Shown here piece after piece: positions 1 through 10,910 of a stretch of 64,000 nt of DNA. Position 1 is the stretch's first letter. Every line of letters starts with the position of its first letter. The notes beneath the pieces were generated by a model. The model saw only the letters and a program-made list of their open reading frames with translations. It was not told the origin of the DNA and ran no database searches. The position numbers and the translations under genes were made by a program. This DNA comes from Sclerotinia nivalis. Its lineage: Eukaryota > Ascomycota > Leotiomycetes > Helotiales > Sclerotiniaceae. The DNA lies in assembly GCA_029531795.1 (NCBI GenBank), contig JAPEIS010000010.1, forward strand, positions 930,001 to 994,000. The letters are read 5' to 3'.

Positions 1-87
1 GCTGGACTTGAAGTTCATGTTCTTGCCGGTTTAGTGATGGTGCAACAGTCTCGTCAGCCGCAAGTGCTCAGCGCGAGCCAAATGTAA
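1..87 (+). CDS. 3' end of a possible host gene (partial, unidentified)
   Basis: An open frame begins at base 1 and runs 28 codons to a TAA at 85-87. Its last residues read SASQM. The stretch is much richer in G and C than anything after it and lacks the TA-rich decay seen elsewhere, which suggests an ordinary, non-repeated host gene whose body lies to the left of the window. The fragment is too short to name a family. The frame could also be chance. The GC drop just after the stop is the main reason for calling it. Confidence 0.35.
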   Translation, partial: AGLEVHVLAGLVMVQQSRQPQVLSASQM

Positions 88-220
88 ACTGTCCATAAGA
101 ATATTACAAAACTAAATGAATAATTCAACATTTGAAGCCCGCAAGAAACTGGTCGCTTAATATCGACATTACATTACTTCAATAGAATTTTGCGAATTTC
201 TTCTAATTCTATTTAGATTA
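88..220. other. Spacer between host-gene end and Copia insertion
   Basis: This short stretch holds no reading frame. GC falls progressively across it. The last five bases (216-220, GATTA) are the left target-site copy of the Copia element; the right copy is at 10911-10915. Confidence 0.5.
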
Positions 221-623
221 TGTCACGGGTAATTATATATTATCTAAATCACATGTAAATGATCTATGATCAATACATCATTGTATGATCATCATACTCT
301 TTCCTACGTTATTTATATCGTACGATCATTGTATGTTTTCTAATATCATTCGTATTCAGGTTATTCTAAATCCTTGGTTATCCTTACGATTAATCAAGAT
401 GATCCTGATATGATATAATTAGAAATTATACCTTAATAATATATCTCATCAGTTAGATAACGAGAATCTAGTCTATATATACGATCCTCGATTGATAGGA
501 TCGAGGGCAAATCAGATTTTCAATAAGTTCTTATTTAATTAGTTATTTAACTTTATTATTTCAATAGAATCATCTTCTCTTTGATCCTTTCAATGTACTT
601 TGTGATCATACTATCTTGTAATA
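221..623 (+). repeat. Copia 5' LTR
   Basis: 403 bp, aligning end to end with the copy at 10508-10910. Differences are almost all C/T or G/A transitions, as expected of RIP. Its termini TGTCACG...CGTGAYA are inverted with respect to each other. It contains TATATATACGA-like AT-rich promoter candidates near 474-486, but no promoter can be fixed. Confidence 0.92.
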
Positions 624-1113
624 GTTATAAGCCTAGTAGTTTTTAATCTGTTCAAACTTCTATTCGACGATTACTTAGCTCACAAAGAATCATCTTTCTT
701 CATTTCAATTCTATCTTCTTTATAAGTTCAAATATTCGAATTTTCTCAATTACTTTTCTTTCAATATAGCGAAAGATCAAAATGATTTTTTTATTCTTAT
801 TATTTGTGCTCAATGGTTAGAGTGGTATCTTCGTTTGAAGAACAAATGCTTGATTTAAGGAATCTGGGAATAAATCAATCCAGATATTGATCCATTCGTT
901 TCCATTTCAAGTATTATTACTCCAAACTTAGATCTAGCGGATAAACCAATTCGTACTTAGATTGATTGATTAACAATCAAACCTTCTGTTTTCCTTTTCG
1001 CTATCGATCTTCAAGCGAAATACGATCGAATTAATCAAACTCGATATCAAAAGAAATTCTCGGAATACTTTGTAACAATTCAAACAAAAAAAAATCTAAG
1101 TAGAGATACTAAA
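624..1113 (+). other. Copia leader region
   Basis: The sequence after the LTR (GTTATAAGCCTAGTAG) sits where a primer binding site should be, but decay prevents naming the primer tRNA. At 811-835 there is a stretch resembling a tRNA D-arm (GCTCAATGGTTAGAGT). A matching anticodon or T-arm could not be folded, so no tRNA is called. The first in-frame ATG of the polyprotein is at 1114. Confidence 0.5.
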
Positions 1114-4100
1114 ATGAACGATTCCGATGGTTATATATTAGAATCTGTTCCATTTAAATCCATTGTTTTACTTCTAATTACTTTCTAAGATATATCCATG
1201 GAATTCAACACTCTTCAAATAGAATATCAATATCAATAACAAGAATATATACAGAATTATAAAGCTTTTCGAGATATCTACAAATAGATTAAATTATTTA
1301 TCAATCAAATATATTTTATAAAGTTATCAATTCTCAATAAAAGTACAACAACTCTCCTTTTCAAAACAATCATTTTTTCATTCAAACAAAAGCTTATATC
1401 AACAGTAACTTCTGCTAAACTAATAATTCTCTACGAATATCAATCTGTTCTAGCACAAATATTGTTTGGTAAAACCGATTTTGTCAAATGGTACAGGGAT
1501 TGGATAATCGCTTTCATCAAAGCTCAAGCATATAAGATCACAAAAATATAGAATGAAATCGTTATTAATGCTTTTCTATAGACAATTGATATCAAAATAC
1601 TCTTAATCTAAGCAAATACTATGATAATATAGATTGAGATGAACAATCAATTCGGAATACCAAATCTTTTATTCAAATAACTTGATGATATTTTTGAAGG
1701 ATTAATCTTTTAGAATTCGATTACTTTTAAAGCCAAAAAAGGTATATATTCTATTCTTAACTTTTTTCAAAATAATAAAAAATCTAAAAAGAATAAAAAG
1801 GGATTCAATTCTAAAAGTAATCAAAATATTAATAAAACTTGAAATTGTTCTTACAAAACGGAAGCCAAATAGAAGAATGGTTTTGAATATCAATATTCTA
1901 TAAGCAATTATCGAATCATAGAATTAACGCTTATTGACAAAACAAATCCGATATCCAGATAATCTTATACCGATTCTGATCTCAAAGCAATTAGGGATCG
2001 AGCAAACTCACAATCTTGAAAGCATATACACTCTGAATAAATTAAGAAAAAATAGATAAAATCCAATATAAATCCTTTTGAATATATACTCAATATTGCT
2101 ATCCTTAATACTCAAATCGATCGAACAAGGATTTATTCTATCGTTATAAAGATTCATCACCTTTCCAACAATACCCTGCTTGATAATTGTAATACTATAC
2201 ATATCATAAACGATATCTCTCTTCTTGATAACAATTGATATATACTATTTGACCTAAATGATTTTGTAAAAACAGATACTACGTTCTTTCAAATTCTAAA
2301 CCGTAGTATCTATACACTCAAAAGCATTATTATAAAAGAAGGACACTCTAACAATGATTTTGTTTTGAACAATATAACATTTATCCTTGATTTCCATATC
2401 AATATCGTTTTAGAGACTCGATTGTTGAAAATTGGTGTATAGTATTCTGAATACAATTATACTCTTTGTAAAGGGGATTTGTCAAATAGTATCATAATTG
2501 CTCAATGCACTTATACTGAAAATCTTATATTCTTAGAATACAAACTACTTTCCATCTACTCGAGTACTTTTTTATCAATTCTTATAAGCAATCCTTTTTT
2601 GATGTATCCAACTATAAATTATAAGATTAATAAATCATTTCATTAATCTTATAATCAATCTTTTCCAAGAGAAGATACAAATGAATTATAATATAAACGT
2701 TTAGGATATTTAGAAAAGAAAGTATTCGAATATTTAATATTTGCAATAAGAAATATCAAAATAAAAAGTATCACTTATATCGAATACACAGATTGTACTT
2801 GTATATATACAAAACAGATCATCTTTTGTATATCGAATGATTGCTAATTATTTCGGCTATTTTACAAAATCCAATAGGATCTTTTTGATTTCGAAAAAGG
2901 GTATACAAATGCATTATAGCTTTTTGTAATCAAAGAAATATACAATGACAAGATTTTCTTGTATCCTTTTTACAAAAAGATCTACAATGAAATGTTTTCT
3001 ATTATACAAAGCTTTTTTGCTTGGGTTCATTGTAAGTATAGTTTAGCAATCGTAAGAATCAAACAGGATAACGATACATTTGTTATTGGGATCATAAAAG
3101 ATATACTATTCGAGAAATGGATTGAATAAAAAGGTATTGAATTTGAACTATCCTTTTTTTATATATATAAACCCAATAAAGGATCAGAATATACAGATCA
3201 AGAAATAGTCACGAAACAAATCAAAATACAGATTATAATAGATTTATTGAACAAACTTTAGATAGAAGTAATACAGATTGTAATCTACTTATATAATATA
3301 AATCCTTTGAAGATCAAATCCTTCAAATCTTCTAATGAGATATTCAATATATAGTTCTGTAATTATTTTCGCAAAGACAATCCTTTGTTTGTAGAGAAAA
3401 TATCTGACGATCTTTATCCCAATTGGAATAGGATCTACAAATACAGATGCCGAGTTTATTCTTTGAATAAAAACAAAGAAGTTGAAATTAATAGAAGATG
3501 GTATAAGGCCAATCCTCGAGTATATATTGAGTATTTGATAAATTACATTTTAGGTATATTAATCTATTGTATATAAATACCCAAACTCGATAAAGTTATT
3601 GTTATTCGAAATGTTATATTCAATGAAAATTTCATTTACTGTATAGATTCTGTCAATCAAATGATCAATATTTACAATATAGAAGAGTTCAAGCAACTCG
3701 CTAAAGCTTTCGATATACAGAATTATATAGAAATGGATAAATCGATTATTCAATACGAGAACAATTATAATGATTTCATTTATTTACATATAGATATTGA
3801 TCGAAAAGCTTTTGATTTATCTATCAAATATATTTCAGATCTATTATCTATAAACGAGCTGGTTTTGGAGGTGGATGAAGATCTGGAAAATGATGATGGG
3901 AATATAGAAATCGATTTAGGATTATCCAATTTACTTAACAAATCAGATGATAGTGATAAAGTATACAATAGAGATATGCGAGTATTGATCGATCCTTTTA
4001 TTGAAGAAACCGGAAATGCTGATTTTGTTATTGAAGAGCAACTATATTTCAAGGGTAAAGATATTGGTGCTGTTCAAGGGGATACTCATAACAATAACTT

Positions 4101-5017
4101 GAATCTCAACCTTGCAGAATATATTGATATAGGGAATATAGAGTTTGAACCTATTGATCGTACTATCGAAGTTCTTTATAATGAATACGAAAATGATTTA
4201 GAATCTTTTCTAATCGATCAATTACAATATTCCAAAAGGAAATCTATATATTGGAATAATCCACCAAAGTATTCCGTAAAGAAAATCCAGTCATCAGAAA
4301 GACTACTATACCCTATATCATCTTTCGATAAATTTATAAAAAACTTACAGATTTATAACCTTGAAAAAGAACCGAAAAGAATTCATCTAATAAGAATTGA
4401 AATACCCAGAGTTCAGATCAATCCATTTGAGTTTCAATCATTCGATTACTAATCAGAATCATCTCTCTTTCAAAACTATATCCTAGAGCAATCAGTATAT
4501 ACTCGAAGGCAATTGTATATACAATAATATTATCAAAGAAACAATCTCAATATTAATTTTTATATTGAAACCGTTATTGTATAAAAGATAGATTTATCGG
4601 GATTAAATCATTTTAACAACTTCTATTCTACTTTTTGATATGATCAATTTAAAATAAATGATATAAAAGAACATTTACAATTTGTAACAGTTCATAATAT
4701 GATCATTATTGGAATTAAAACAAAACCATTATTGTTGTCCATATAATCTACAATCAATAGATTATAAACAATATCTCTCTTTTGAATTCACACTTCTACA
4801 ATTCCGAAGCTATCCCGTTTTTACTATCAACTAGAAGAATATCAAATGGGATATTGATTCAAATAGGATTACGATCTTGAAATTAATAACCTTAAAACTA
4901 GGAATATATAATATGAAATCGATTCCGAATCGGAATTTATAAAACCAATCCCTCTTCAATAAATATTTATATATAAATACAATAATCAAGGTTTAGTTAT
5001 TCGTTGCTGCTTTTATC

Positions 5018-5157
5018 TGTTCCGGGGCATTGGCCAATTTCGGGATTCGCCAATCAACGTAGTGCATTGGCCAATAAACTACATTTTTGAATGAACTAGC
5101 TCATTGCCCAATGCACTTAGTTCAGGTAATAATGAGGCTATTCGCAAATGGGCTAGT
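5018..5157 (+). repeat. Ginger-like element, left terminal inverted repeat
   Basis: About 140 bp that pair with 7746-7901 in inverted orientation, with one insertion/deletion. The repeat is built of short units: palindromic CATTGGCCAAT (twice), ATTCGCCAATCAACGTAG, and variants followed by AACTAG or AACTAC. Such iterated subterminal units are likely integrase/transposase binding sites (inference). Confidence 0.85.
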
Positions 5158-5287
5158 TCATTCGTAAATACCCTAAGACCCGCTATATTATAATATATCA
5201 TTATTCTTTGTATTCTTTTTATTCAATTGATATTCTACAATCGTTTTATACCTTTTACAAGATAATTTATTCATTTATTCATTCAAA

Positions 5288-7650
5288 ATGTCAGAAAACA
5301 TCACTTTCCAAGAGCAAAATGCTTCCACCAATCTTGGTTTCGAGTCCTTTCCTGAAAATATTCGAATGGAATTCAAAGATATGATTAATGGTATAGATTA
5401 TAAATCCAAAGAACGATTAGAACCTTATGTATGGTATAAAATGAAGGTTTACCTTGAAGATCCTATCCTCAAAGCTTCAAATCAAGCAGAGCGAAATATT
5501 AAATTCGCTGCTAATCAAAAATATGAGCTTCAAAATGGTCGATTATTCCGAAAAGCCTATGGACGATACCCTGTTCGATATGTTGTATTTAATAATGAGG
5601 CTTTTGATATTATTAAATCAGTACATCTTCGATTGAATCACTGTGGTCGGGATAAGCTTTATTATGAGGTTAGTTCAGAATATCATGGTATCAATAATAA
5701 AGAATGCGGTTGGGTTGCATGGCACTGTCGTTATTGTACTCTGAATAGGGTACAGGCCTCAAAAAAGCCTTTACAGCTAATTGAGGTTTCTCAGGTTTGG
5801 GAGAGAGTTCAGGTTGATCTTATTGATCAAAGATATTCTCCAGATGGTAAATATGCTTGGATATTGTATATTAAAGACTATTACAGTAAGTATACATAGT
5901 TATATACTTTAAAAAGCAAGTACATCGAGGGTATTGCAGATTGCCTCTTTATTTTTATAATGGCTTTTTATCCAATGGCTATTCTTCAATATGATAATGG
6001 GAAGGAGTTTAAAGGTACGATTCTTTTCATTATGCTTACCCAGGCAGGCTAAATCCTTTTCTTTATTTTCTTTTTTTGAAAGGATATCACATTTACTATA
6101 CAAATCGTGACATGTCTGAGTTACCATACTAATCGTGACATTTTGCAGGTGCGGTCCTAATTTTACTTCGCAAATATAGTATCAAACTTATAAATAAAGC
6201 TTCTCGAACCCCTCAAGTGCAAGGGCTTGTAGAGCAAGCAAATGGAGTGATGGAAACAAAGCTAGCCGCATGGAAAGTTGATAATAATTCGGTTGAATGG
6301 GTACGGGCTTTACCGGAAATATCGATATCGATCAACAAGCAGTACCATTCCGGTATCAAGGCTTGCCCTTGAAAGGTGGTTTTTAAAGATTGTATACCTC
6401 CTAAATAGTTAAATTCTGAGGAAAGACTATTGGAAACAGATATTGAATATAAAGGGGGAGGGTTTTTGTCTGAAAAGAACCTCGATTCCAAAGCTGTCTT
6501 AGCTATTTCAACCACCATATTACCTACATCTCCTTCAATAAGTCCATCATTACCTTCGATACCTTCGATATCACCTTCAAAAGCAAATTTACCTATATCG
6601 AAAAACAATACAGATCAATTATTCGATATTTTAGCAAAACCTTTCTTGGATTCTCGATTTAAAAAGGAACGCATTATTGCAACGACAACCAAATTCCCAG
6701 GAAAACAATTCCATTTTAAAGAAGTTCTTCCAATACATAACCTTCTTTTTTTGAAAGATATAAATACTATAAAAACCTTAAAACCGATTCCTGATGGACA
6801 GCTTGATTACAAGGATCCAGAGGATAAGACTATAAACCTCTCTCAACTCTATTCTAGTAGCGTTTTTCAATGGCCTAGCTATCTCATTACTCTACACTCA
6901 ACCCCGCTATTGAAGGTTGTTACTCTTATTCCAGAGGACTTTCAAACCGATCTCCAACCCGATATTCCTTCTCAAAACGAAGCTATTCGCAAAGAACCTT
7001 TAAAAGGTATTACAGATCCTATTCTTCAACGTATTCGACTTGAAACTATCAAAAGTCGAGATCGAATGAGTGCAAAATATACAAAAAACCATCAAATCAA
7101 CGAATTTGCTCAAGGTGATATAATTGCATTGACTATACTTAAAAGTACTAAGGTCAATACTGATAATAAAAGAATATATACTCAAATTATTACACAAAAG
7201 CACCCTCATAAGTACCGGATTCAAACTGAATATAGTATTTTGAAAACTTTAATCCTTACTCGAAAGCTTAATAAAGTACCCCCCTCTATCGCTAATAATA
7301 CTACCATTAATAGCCCTAGCACTCCTATTCTTTTAAACACTATAGCTAAAAAAGCATCAATAGCAATAAGAATCCTTATCTCCTGTAAATGTAAGATTAA
7401 ATGTCATACAAATCGATGCAATTGCTTCAAGAATAAGCAAAAATGTTTAGTTTATTGCTACGCAGATGATGATTTTGATTGTGGTTTTCTTGCTAGTTTA
7501 TCATTAAGGACGGAAAAGACATTGTTATTGAAGGAAAAGGATGATAATGAGGTTGATAGTGGCGACAACGAGATTGAAAATGGAGGCAACGATGAGATTG
7601 TAGCTTCACCTCTACGTAGAAGGAGCAAGCGACAGCAAATTGATATATAA
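5288..7650 (+). pseudogene. Ginger-like integrase/transposase with one intron and CXC-like tail
   Basis: The ATG at 5288 opens a frame that, with an intron at 6015-6148 removed, runs to the TAA at 7648-7650 (about 743 codons). In order: an H2C2 zinc-binding unit (HLRLNH then CRYC, pattern HX4HX27CX2C, 5627-5740); an integrase core with VQVDLID (about 5811-5830), LQYDNGKEFKG (about 5985-6014) and GLVEQANGVME (about 6226-6260), i.e. D, D and E with 34 residues between the last two; a Pro/Ser/Ile-rich linker; a basic domain around 7060-7300; then a cysteine cluster CXCX3CX4CXCX6C (7381-7450) like CXC/tesmin domains; and a basic C-terminus. Three codons expected to be Trp have become stops (5897-5899, about 6370, about 6408). 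The protein should cut and paste the element. This copy is disabled. Confidence 0.8.
6015..6148 (+). other. Spliceosomal-type intron in the Ginger-like integrase gene
   Basis: A 134-nt interval begins GTACGA after AAAG and ends TTTTGCAG, with a branch-site-like ATACTAATCGTGAC 15-30 nt before the acceptor. The frame before it differs from the frame after it. Splicing joins one base to two, making a Gly codon, and restores a continuous integrase core (DNGKEFKG then AVLILLRK) with normal spacing. This is strong internal evidence for a real intron. Confidence 0.8.
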
Positions 7651-7745
7651 AGGGGTAATATTAGTATATATACTAGTTCATTTGCGAATGAACTAGTATA
7701 TTGAATAATTTATTTTTGTATGAACGTAGTTCATTCGTGAATATC

Positions 7746-7901
7746 CTAGCCCATTTGTGAATAACCTCATTATTACCTGAACTAGGTGCATTGGGCAATG
7801 AACTAGTTCATTCAAAAATGCAGTTTATTGGCCAATAAACTAGCTCATTTACCAATCAACGTAGTTGATTGGCGAATCCCCATATTGGCCAATGCCCCGG
7901 A
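7746..7901 (-). repeat. Ginger-like element, right terminal inverted repeat
   Basis: Inverted partner of 5018-5157. It contains an extra unit (ATCAACTACGTTGAT, itself palindromic) absent from the left end. It ends at 7901 and is followed by TATC, the duplicated target site. Confidence 0.85.
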
Positions 7902-9272
7902 ACATATCTAATAATGCGAAAAGATTTTCAAATTAAAAGTACTATTGAAACTACTTATACCACTATACTCGCTGATTGATTATTCCGAATCGCAATAGCA
8001 ATCGTTACCAAATACGATTTCGAAATAAAGCAATATAATATAATCAACACTTTTATCAATACTCTATATAATCTTTCTGGTATCTCAATTATATACTATC
8101 TTCCTGATAACTATAAAATCCCTAACAAAAACATAATCATCGATTGAGCCTTGTATAGTTTCTGTGATTCCCCAGCAATATAATTTAGGGATTTCACTCG
8201 GACACTCGAAAAACTGGAATTAGTACAATATAAAAAGGAACTGTATTTATATATAAACTCAAAATATATTATTATAATTTTATTCTTTGTAAATGACGTT
8301 CAAATCATATACTATAAGAAGAACAAATTAGCTATTACCAAAATCACTAAAGGAATCAAAATTGTATATAAATTATATAATCTTGAAAACACAAAATGGT
8401 TTCTAGGAATATATATCCTTTGTAATCGATCCAAGAAAAAGCTGTAACTAGCTTATAATATATATATTAAAAAGATTACTAAGAAATTTAAAACAACTAA
8501 TAAAACAATATATATACCACTACCTATAATAATATTTCGGAAAAACTCAGATTAGACTTCTATATATATAATCAAATTGTATCAAAAGAAAATAAGATCA
8601 ATCTTATACATTGCGATTATAATAAAAACAGATATCTTATTCGTTGTTTTGCAATTGAACTATTATTTAATCAATCTATCAATCGAATATATGAAAGTCG
8701 TTAATTATTATCTTGAATATCTTTGAAATACAAGGTTTCTTGTAATACAATACAATAATAATTAGATATCACAATTTCTCGTTTTTTTAGATACTTTTTT
8801 CGCGGATAATCCTGATATGTATTGATCATCTTAAGAGTATATTATATCCCTTTTCGATAACTTAATTGTATAGAAAGTATTTAAACAGGATACTATAACT
8901 ACCTCAACAATTGAAACTGAATTATTCGGTATTGAATATATATCAAAAGAAATTATAACAATTTTACATTTCCTAAAGAAAATCGATCTTATAATAAAAA
9001 AATCTATATCAATATTTTGTAATAACCAACAAGCAATCAGATTAATAATTGATGAGAACGAATGAATAACTACAAAGCTAAAATATATCGATATACAGAA
9101 TATATAATTGTAATAGGAATACTCAAAAGGAAGCTTTTATATAATCTACCTTTCAATTGCTGATATAATAGCCAACAAACTCATCAAAAACCTTATACAA
9201 TAAAAATTCGAATACTTTTGTTCTCTTCTAAACTTACAAAATATTAATAACAGGATTACAAAGATTAAATAA

Positions 9273-10174
9273 GAATAATCATATATCATCTGTTGTATTG
9301 TATTTATACAAACAAAAACATTATCATAATATTATACAAAATTGATGAAATTTATTTATATATATATACAACATCAACTAATTCGTAATTATTATTACAA
9401 TATCCTTCTACTCAAAAAACCTATAATAGAACAAAAACTATTTAATTCATTACCGATTCTTAATATTTTCGATATCTCTCTTCTTTTCAATCCTCGGTAT
9501 AAAAATGATATTACTCAAAACTGGACAGGAAACCGATTGTATACATCTACAAACGAATTCTATCGAATTAATATACAATCGAAAACTTCCTCTATCCATT
9601 TTAGCACAATTAGTATTATATATAATACTGATTGAGAAATATAACCCATCTACTAATCGATCACATAAACACACAAACAAATTTCATCAAATTTATATAC
9701 AATCGAGATCCTCCTCAATTCACTCTTACACGATACCCATTAGAATTTGGATCATCTCAAACATCACCTTCATCGCCATCATAATTATCATACTACAAAG
9801 ATAAAGGATGAGATAATTTATTTTCAGATTTTTTTCAAATCGTATTTTCCTTTTTTCAAATATCATCGTAATCTTCGAAACCTCATTGTATCGTTTAATT
9901 AATTCGATTGAATTAATCACAAACCATCTACAATATTATACACTTTCGAACAAAACACCACCACAATACCATACAAAATTGATGAAATTTGATTGCACAT
10001 ACACACTACACCAGCTAATTCGTTAACATTCATCAAAACCGACCATATCAATCAAATCGATCAATACATTACAATTTACACTTATTTCTTCACATCAATA
10101 TAATTAAAATGAATCAACTCTATCCAAATGATCAATATTCGGAGCGACCAATATGATCAATAGATCAACCTTAT
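9273..10174 (+). other. Copia 3' non-coding region with duplicated motif
   Basis: No protein family is recognisable. A motif of about 60 bp starting ACAAAATTGATGAAATTT and ending near CTAATTCGT occurs twice in direct orientation (about 9337-9396 and 9965-10024). Shorter related pieces lie between (ATTTATATACAATCGA around 9569 and 9685). Short open frames here are made of these repeats and are not called as genes. Confidence 0.5.
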
Positions 10175-10278
10175 TGTCACGGGTTCATAACTCTATCGAG
10201 TAGTGTTGATACCGATCAAACTACTTCTACCCTTTTAGGGGTTTCGTGGTCTAGTGGTAGAGTTCTAGCCCCGTGACA
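10175..10278 (+). mobile_element. Solo LTR of a miniature LTR retrotransposon (TRIM)
   Basis: A 104-bp unit beginning TGTCACGGGTTCATAACTC and ending CTAGCCCCGTGACA. It is flanked by a perfect 5-bp duplication, CTTAT (10170-10174 and 10279-10283). Two further 104-bp copies in inverse orientation bound the TRIM at 39206-39640. TG...CA ends and a 5-bp duplication are the marks of an LTR inserted by a retroviral-type integrase. It contains the tRNA-like string TGGTCTAGTGGTAGAGTTC, which fits a Pol III A box; whether this is meaningful is unknown. It lies inside the Copia 3' region, so it inserted after the Copia element. Confidence 0.85.
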
Positions 10279-10507
10279 CTTATCGACATAATCATAAAAT
10301 AATCAATTTAGTCAAATTTAATCAATTTGGTCAATTTGGTTAATATAGTCAATTAATCGACCAAATTGAACTACGCCACTAATCTAAATCGGAATCGCTC
10401 GAAATCGATACTCATACATTATTAAGATCTATACTCCATACCTAATCAATTACTACTCTTTATAATCTTTCATTATTGTTATAGATCGATTCTCGATCTA
10501 GGGGGTT

Positions 10508-10910
10508 TGTCACGGGTAATTACATATTACCTAAATCATATATAAATAATCTATAATCAATACATCATCGTATAATCATCATACTCTTTCCTATATTATT
10601 TATATTATACAATCATTGTATATTTTCTTATATCATTTGTATTCAGGCTATTCTAAATCCTTGGTTATTCTTACGATTAATCAAAATAATCCTGATATAA
10701 TATAACTAGAAATCATACTTCAATAATATATCTCATCAATTAGATAACGAGAATCTAATCTATATATACAACCCTCGATTGATAGAATCGAAGGTAAATC
10801 AGATTTTCAACAAGTTCTCATTCAATTAGTTATTTAACTTTATCACTTCAATAGAACCATCTTCTCCCTGATCCCTTCAATGTGCTCTGTGATCATACTA
10901 TCTCGTGATA
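10508..10910 (+). repeat. Copia 3' LTR
   Basis: 403 bp, the partner of 221-623. It is preceded by the polypurine-like AGGGGGTT and followed by GATTA, the right target-site copy. Confidence 0.92.

Larger units (their letters stand above)
5018..7901 (+). mobile_element. Ginger-like DNA transposon (integrase-type), complete ends
   Basis: A 2,884-bp element bounded by inverted repeats beginning TGTTCCGGGGCATTGGCCAA at both ends. It is flanked by a 4-bp duplication, TATC (5014-5017 and 7902-7905). It encodes one retroviral-type integrase with no reverse transcriptase, gag or LTR. Inverted ends starting TGT, a 4-bp duplication and a stand-alone H2C2/rve integrase fit the Ginger group (integrase-derived cut-and-paste transposons). 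The fifth terminal base, C, departs from the TGTNR consensus I recall for that group. It sits in the reverse-transcriptase region of a Copia element. Two further partial copies lie at 15184-15750 and 18560-28310. Confidence 0.85.
1114..9272 (+). pseudogene. Copia gag-pol polyprotein, RIP-decayed and split by Ginger
   Basis: One frame runs from the ATG at 1114 to 5017 and, after removal of 5018-7905 (Ginger plus one TATC), continues from 7906 to a TAA at 9270-9272: about 1,757 codons in all. In order: a gag-like region (to about 2200); the pre-integrase motif with KRLGYLEKK (about 2683-2720); integrase with QDND and a decayed catalytic glutamate region (about 2840-3560), then KVIVIRNVIFNE (about 3590); an acidic linker (3661-4452); reverse transcriptase with ALYSFCDSPAI (8148), FVNDV at the catalytic box (8286-8300; normally YVDD) and KWFLGI; RNase H with ADNPD (about 8810) and a TEAEL-like region. 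Stops lie where Gln or Trp is expected. The order IN before RT is diagnostic of Copia. The protein cannot be functional. Confidence 0.9.
221..10910 (+). mobile_element. Copia LTR retrotransposon, full length, with nested insertions
   Basis: Two direct repeats of exactly 403 bp (221-623 and 10508-10910) begin TGTCACGGGTAATTA and end GTAATA/GTGATA. They are flanked by a perfect 5-bp duplication, GATTA (216-220 and 10911-10915). A G-rich polypurine stretch (AGGGGGTT) abuts the 3' LTR. Between the LTRs lies a gag-pol polyprotein in Copia order (pre-integrase, integrase, reverse transcriptase, RNase H). A Ginger-like transposon is inserted at 5018-7901 and a 104-bp solo mini-LTR at 10175-10278. 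Without these insertions and their duplicated target bases the element would be about 7.7 kb, long for a fungal Copia. The extra length is in the leader and in the 1.2 kb after RNase H. Numerous in-frame stops show it is dead. Confidence 0.93.

Noticed and set aside
811..880. tRNA gene suggested by the D-arm-like GCTCAATGGTTAGAGT
   Set aside because: The following anticodon stem would have a four-base loop, and no acceptor stem or T-arm with a B-box match could be paired.
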